Source: a bacterium
Lineage (GTDB): Bacteria > Krumholzibacteriota > Krumholzibacteriia > LZORAL124-64-63
Assembly (NCBI GenBank): GCA_030591105.1
Contig: JAUVBS010000119.1
Coordinates: 1-6,740 of the forward strand
Reading direction: 5' to 3'
Length of the DNA stretch: 6,740 bases
Shown in pieces: positions 4,345 through 6,740 of this stretch. Each line of letters begins with the position of its first letter. The stretch's first letter is position 1. The notes beneath the pieces are model-generated. The model did no database searches, was not told where the DNA came from, and worked only from the letters and a program-made list of their open reading frames with translations. The translations under genes were made by a program, and so were the position numbers.

Positions 4345-6740
4345 GTCGGCATCAGCACCGTTGCCGGCGGCCTTGTCTGCTCGGCCGGCCTTGTCTGCCC
4401 GGCCGACCTCGTCTGCCCGGCCGGCCTCGTCTACCCCGCCGACCTTGTCTGCCCGGCCGACCTTGTCTGCCCCGGTGGCTTCGTCTGCCCCGCCCGCCTC
4501 GCCACCACGCGCCCGCGCCAGCAATGTGAACTCGCCATCATCGACGTCGAGCGACACCGTCTGCTCGGGTAGCAACTCGCCGGCGAGGATCATGTCCGCC
4601 AGACGGTCTTGCACCTCACGCTGGATGACACGCTTGACCGGCCGTGCGCCGAACGTCGGATCGAAACCGAGATTCGCCAGGCGGGTGATCGCCGCGTCAC
4701 TCGACTCCAGACCGATATCTTGCTCGGCGAGCACCCGGCCGACCTTGGCCAGCTCGAGCCGGACGATCTGCTCGATCAGCTCGCGGGAAAGACTGCCGAA
4801 CCGGACGATCGCGTCGAGACGATTCAAGAACTCCGGCCGGAAGTGGTGGGCCAGCTCCTCGGTCGTCATCCGCTGGCGCTCGCGCTTTTGCTCGTCGGTC
4901 TCGTCCTCGCGCGGGGCGAAGCGTTCGTCCTGGCAGAGGTTGCTCGTCATCACGACCAGACTGTTGCAGAAATTGACCACGCGACCCTTGCCGTCGGTCA
5001 GCCGGCCGTCGTCCAAGAGCTGCAGCAGGACGTTCATCACCTCGGGATGCGCCTTCTCGACCTCGTCCAGCAGGATCACACTGTACGGATGGCGGCGGAT
5101 CGCCTCGGTCAACTGCCCACCCGATTCGAAACCGACGTACCCCGGCGGCGCGCCGATCATCCGCGCCACGGCATGCCGCTCCATGTACTCGGACATATCC
5201 AGCCTGACCAGGTGCGACTCGTCGCCGAATAGCTGTTCGGTGAGCGCCTTGACCAGCTCGGTCTTGCCCACACCAGTCGGTCCCAGGAACAGGAACGACC
5301 CGAGCGGTCGCTGGCGGTCGGTCAGACCGGCACGCGAACGGCGGATGGTCCTCGCCACCTGCGCCACGGCTTCGTCCTGACCGACGACGCGCTGTTCAAT
5401 ACGTTGCTCGAGTTGGCGCAACTTGGCCATTTCGTCCTCGACGAGGCGCTGGGCAGGGATGCCGGTCCATTTCCCCACCAGGTAGGCGATGTCGTCCTCG
5501 CTGACCTCCTCGCGCAACAGCGGGTTTTCGCCCTGGATACGCTGCAGCTCTTCGCGCGCTGCGGAGAGCCGCGCTGCCAGCTCGACCTGCCCGCTGTACT
5601 TCAACTCGCTCGCGCGCGCCAAGTCGCCCTGGCGCTCGGCCGTCTCCATCTCCAGTTGCAGCTTCTCCTGCTCTTCCTGCAGCGCGCGGATGCGGTCGAT
5701 GCCCTCTTTTTCTTCCTCCCAACGCGCCTTGACCGTGACCAGCTCGTCGCTCAACTCGCTGATCTGACGGTCGATGGCTTCGCGCCGAGCGACCGCCGAC
5801 TTGTCGGTCTCCTTGGCGAGGGCAAGCTTCTCCATTTCCAGCTGATTGACGCGCCGTTGGAGATGATCCACGTCCGTCGGTACCGAATCTATCTCCATGC
5901 GTAAACGGCTCGCCGCCTCGTCCATCAGATCGATGGCCTTGTCCGGCAGCATGCGGTCGCTGATGTAGCGCTGCGACAGCTTGACCGCCGCGACGATGGC
6001 TCCGTCGGTGATGCGGATCCCGTGGTGAACCTCGTACTTCTCCTTCAAACCGCGCAGGATAGCGACCGCTTGCTCGGCGGTCGGCTCCTCGACCAGCACC
6101 GGCTGGAACCGCCGCTCGAGCGCCGGATCCTTCTCGATGTGCTGCCGGTACTCGTCGATGGTCGTCGCCCCGACGCAGTGCAGATCACCGCGCGCGAGCG
6201 CAGGTTTGAGAATGTTCGAGGCGTCCATCGCCCCCTCGGCAGCACCGGCACCGACGAGGGTATGCATCTCGTCGATGAACAGCAGGACCTCGCCCTCTTT
6301 CTCGGTCACTTCCTTGATGACCTTCTTGATACGATCCTCGAACTCGCCGCGATACTTGGTGCCGGCGAGCAAGGCACCCAGATCGAGGGCGAACAGCCGC
6401 TTGCCTTGCAGACCCTCGGGAACATCACCTTCGACCAGACGACGAGCGAGACCCTCGACCACGGCGGTCTTGCCCACACCGGGCGAACCGATCAGCACCG
6501 GGTTGTTCTTGGTCCGCCGGCTGAGGATCTGGATCACCCGTCGGATCTCTTCGTCGCGGCCGATGATCGGGTCGATCTTGCCGGCTCGTGCCTCGGCCAC
6601 GAGATCGCGCGCATATTTCTCGAGCGCGGACTCCTGATCACCCATACCGCTCTCGTCGTCGCCCTGGTAAGACTGATCCGCCCCGGAAACTTCCAACGCG
6701 CGGGCGATCTTCTCCGGTGTGATCTCGAACGTCTTGAGCA
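4330..6740 (-). CDS. clpB: Chaperone ClpB (Hsp100 disaggregase), N-terminal domain beyond window, with repetitive tail
   Basis: The frame is open at the right edge; 802 residues are visible (residue 1 at the edge) and only the roughly 130-residue N-terminal domain is missing. NBD1 has Walker A GSPGVGKT (84-91), Walker B LLFIDE (152-157) and the pore loop KYRGEFE. The long charged coiled-coil middle domain that marks ClpB, rather than ClpA/C, spans about 285-420. NBD2 has Walker A GPTGVGKT (486-493), pore loop GYVG (533-536), Walker B ILLDEVEK (555-562) and sensor-2 GARPVKR (697-703). ClpB forms a cytoplasmic ATP-driven hexamer that, with DnaK, threads aggregated proteins through its pore. An acidic/basic insert (about 607-624) follows VMTSNL. 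After the normal end near [10 protein letters not shown] comes an extra tail of nearly 60 residues made largely of GRADKV-like units. TTG 6696 is not a start, since homology continues upstream. Its promoter is outside the window. Confidence 0.98.
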   Translation of the reverse strand, partial: LKTFEITPEKIARALEVSGADQSYQGDDESGMGDQESALEKYARDLVAEARAGKIDPIIGRDEEIRRVIQILSRRTKNNPVLIGSPGVGKTAVVEGLARRLVEGDVPEGLQGKRLFALDLGALLAGTKYRGEFEDRIKKVIKEVTEKEGEVLLFIDEMHTLVGAGAAEGAMDASNILKPALARGDLHCVGATTIDEYRQHIEKDPALERRFQPVLVEEPTAEQAVAILRGLKEKYEVHHGIRITDGAIVAAVKLSQRYISDRMLPDKAIDLMDEAASRLRMEIDSVPTDVDHLQRRVNQLEMEKLALAKETDKSAVARREAIDRQISELSDELVTVKARWEEEKEGIDRIRALQEEQEKLQLEMETAERQGDLARASELKYSGQVELAARLSAAREELQRIQGENPLLREEVSEDDIAYLVGKWTGIPAQRLVEDEMAKLRQLEQRIEQRVVGQDEAVAQVARTIRRSRAGLTDRQRPLGSFLFLGPTGVGKTELVKALTEQLFGDESHLVRLDMSEYMERHAVARMIGAPPGYVGFESGGQLTEAIRRHPYSVILLDEVEKAHPEVMNVLLQLLDDGRLTDGKGRVVNFCNSLVVMTSNLCQDERFAPREDETDEQKRERQRMTTEELAHHFRPEFLNRLDAIVRFGSLSRELIEQIVRLELAKVGRVLAEQDIGLESSDAAITRLANLGFDPTFGARPVKRVIQREVQDRLADMILAGELLPEQTVSLDVDDGEFTLLARARGGEAGGADEATGADKVGRADKVGGVDEAGRADEVGRADKAGRADKAAGNGADADSGVG
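4369..4494 (-). repeat. 18-bp coding tandem repeat in the clpB tail (GRADKV-like, seven copies)
   Basis: Seven six-residue units run in order: [42 protein letters not shown]. The consensus is G-R-A-D-(K/E)-(A/V). Together with degenerate flanks they make up the C-terminal extension absent from typical ClpB. The units alternate acidic and basic residues with glycine and are likely disordered. The plus strand shows the unit as CTTGTCTGCCCGGCCGAC with scattered changes. Confidence 0.9.

Noticed and set aside
4361..5380. 339-codon open frame on the plus strand
   Set aside because: Antisense to clpB NBD2; a Ser/Arg-rich composition typical of a shadow frame.

Overview
The window is GC-rich bacterial chromosome with every convincing gene on the minus strand. 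The organism looks Gram-negative with an outer membrane: there is a lipoprotein with Ser at +2, a membrane-anchored YfbK-type von Willebrand A (vWA) protein, and a ClpB of the usual proteobacterial layout. Nothing visible fixes the phylum; a little-studied, metagenome-type lineage is possible.

Read in the direction of transcription (right to left), the layout is as follows. (1) clpB, 4330-6740, a disaggregase lacking its N-terminal domain only because the window ends there. It carries an unusual repetitive C-terminal tail, its stop codon sits in a 21-bp tandem array, and a strong intrinsic terminator lies about 85 bases downstream. (2) A gene-poor, more AT-rich spacer, 3841-4329, with two more palindromes and a sigma70-type promoter candidate. 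(3) A two-gene operon: an ECF-type sigma factor (3250-3840) overlapping by ATGA a large single-pass vWA protein (803-3253). (4) A 222-bp spacer, 581-802, holding a 14-bp tandem array directly against the vWA stop codon, GC-rich stem-loops, a sigma54-like promoter and a perfect 14-bp palindrome. (5) The first 193 codons of a secreted lipoprotein with no recognised function (1-580), cut by the left edge.

The most interesting unit is the sigma factor plus vWA pair. Tight coupling and topology (short basic cytoplasmic end, one membrane segment, large external vWA region) suggest the vWA protein is a membrane partner, perhaps the anti-sigma factor, of the ECF sigma factor. The external part also holds a short stretch resembling the plug of TonB-dependent receptors. 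This is inference from arrangement, since no classical anti-sigma domain is seen.

The second theme is tandem repetition. Five short arrays occur in 6.7 kb: three with an 18-bp unit inside reading frames (so six-residue protein repeats), one of 21 bp across the clpB stop, and one of 14 bp just after the vWA stop. Arrays sit at gene ends or in linkers, which suggests a genome prone to short-repeat expansion where the protein tolerates it.
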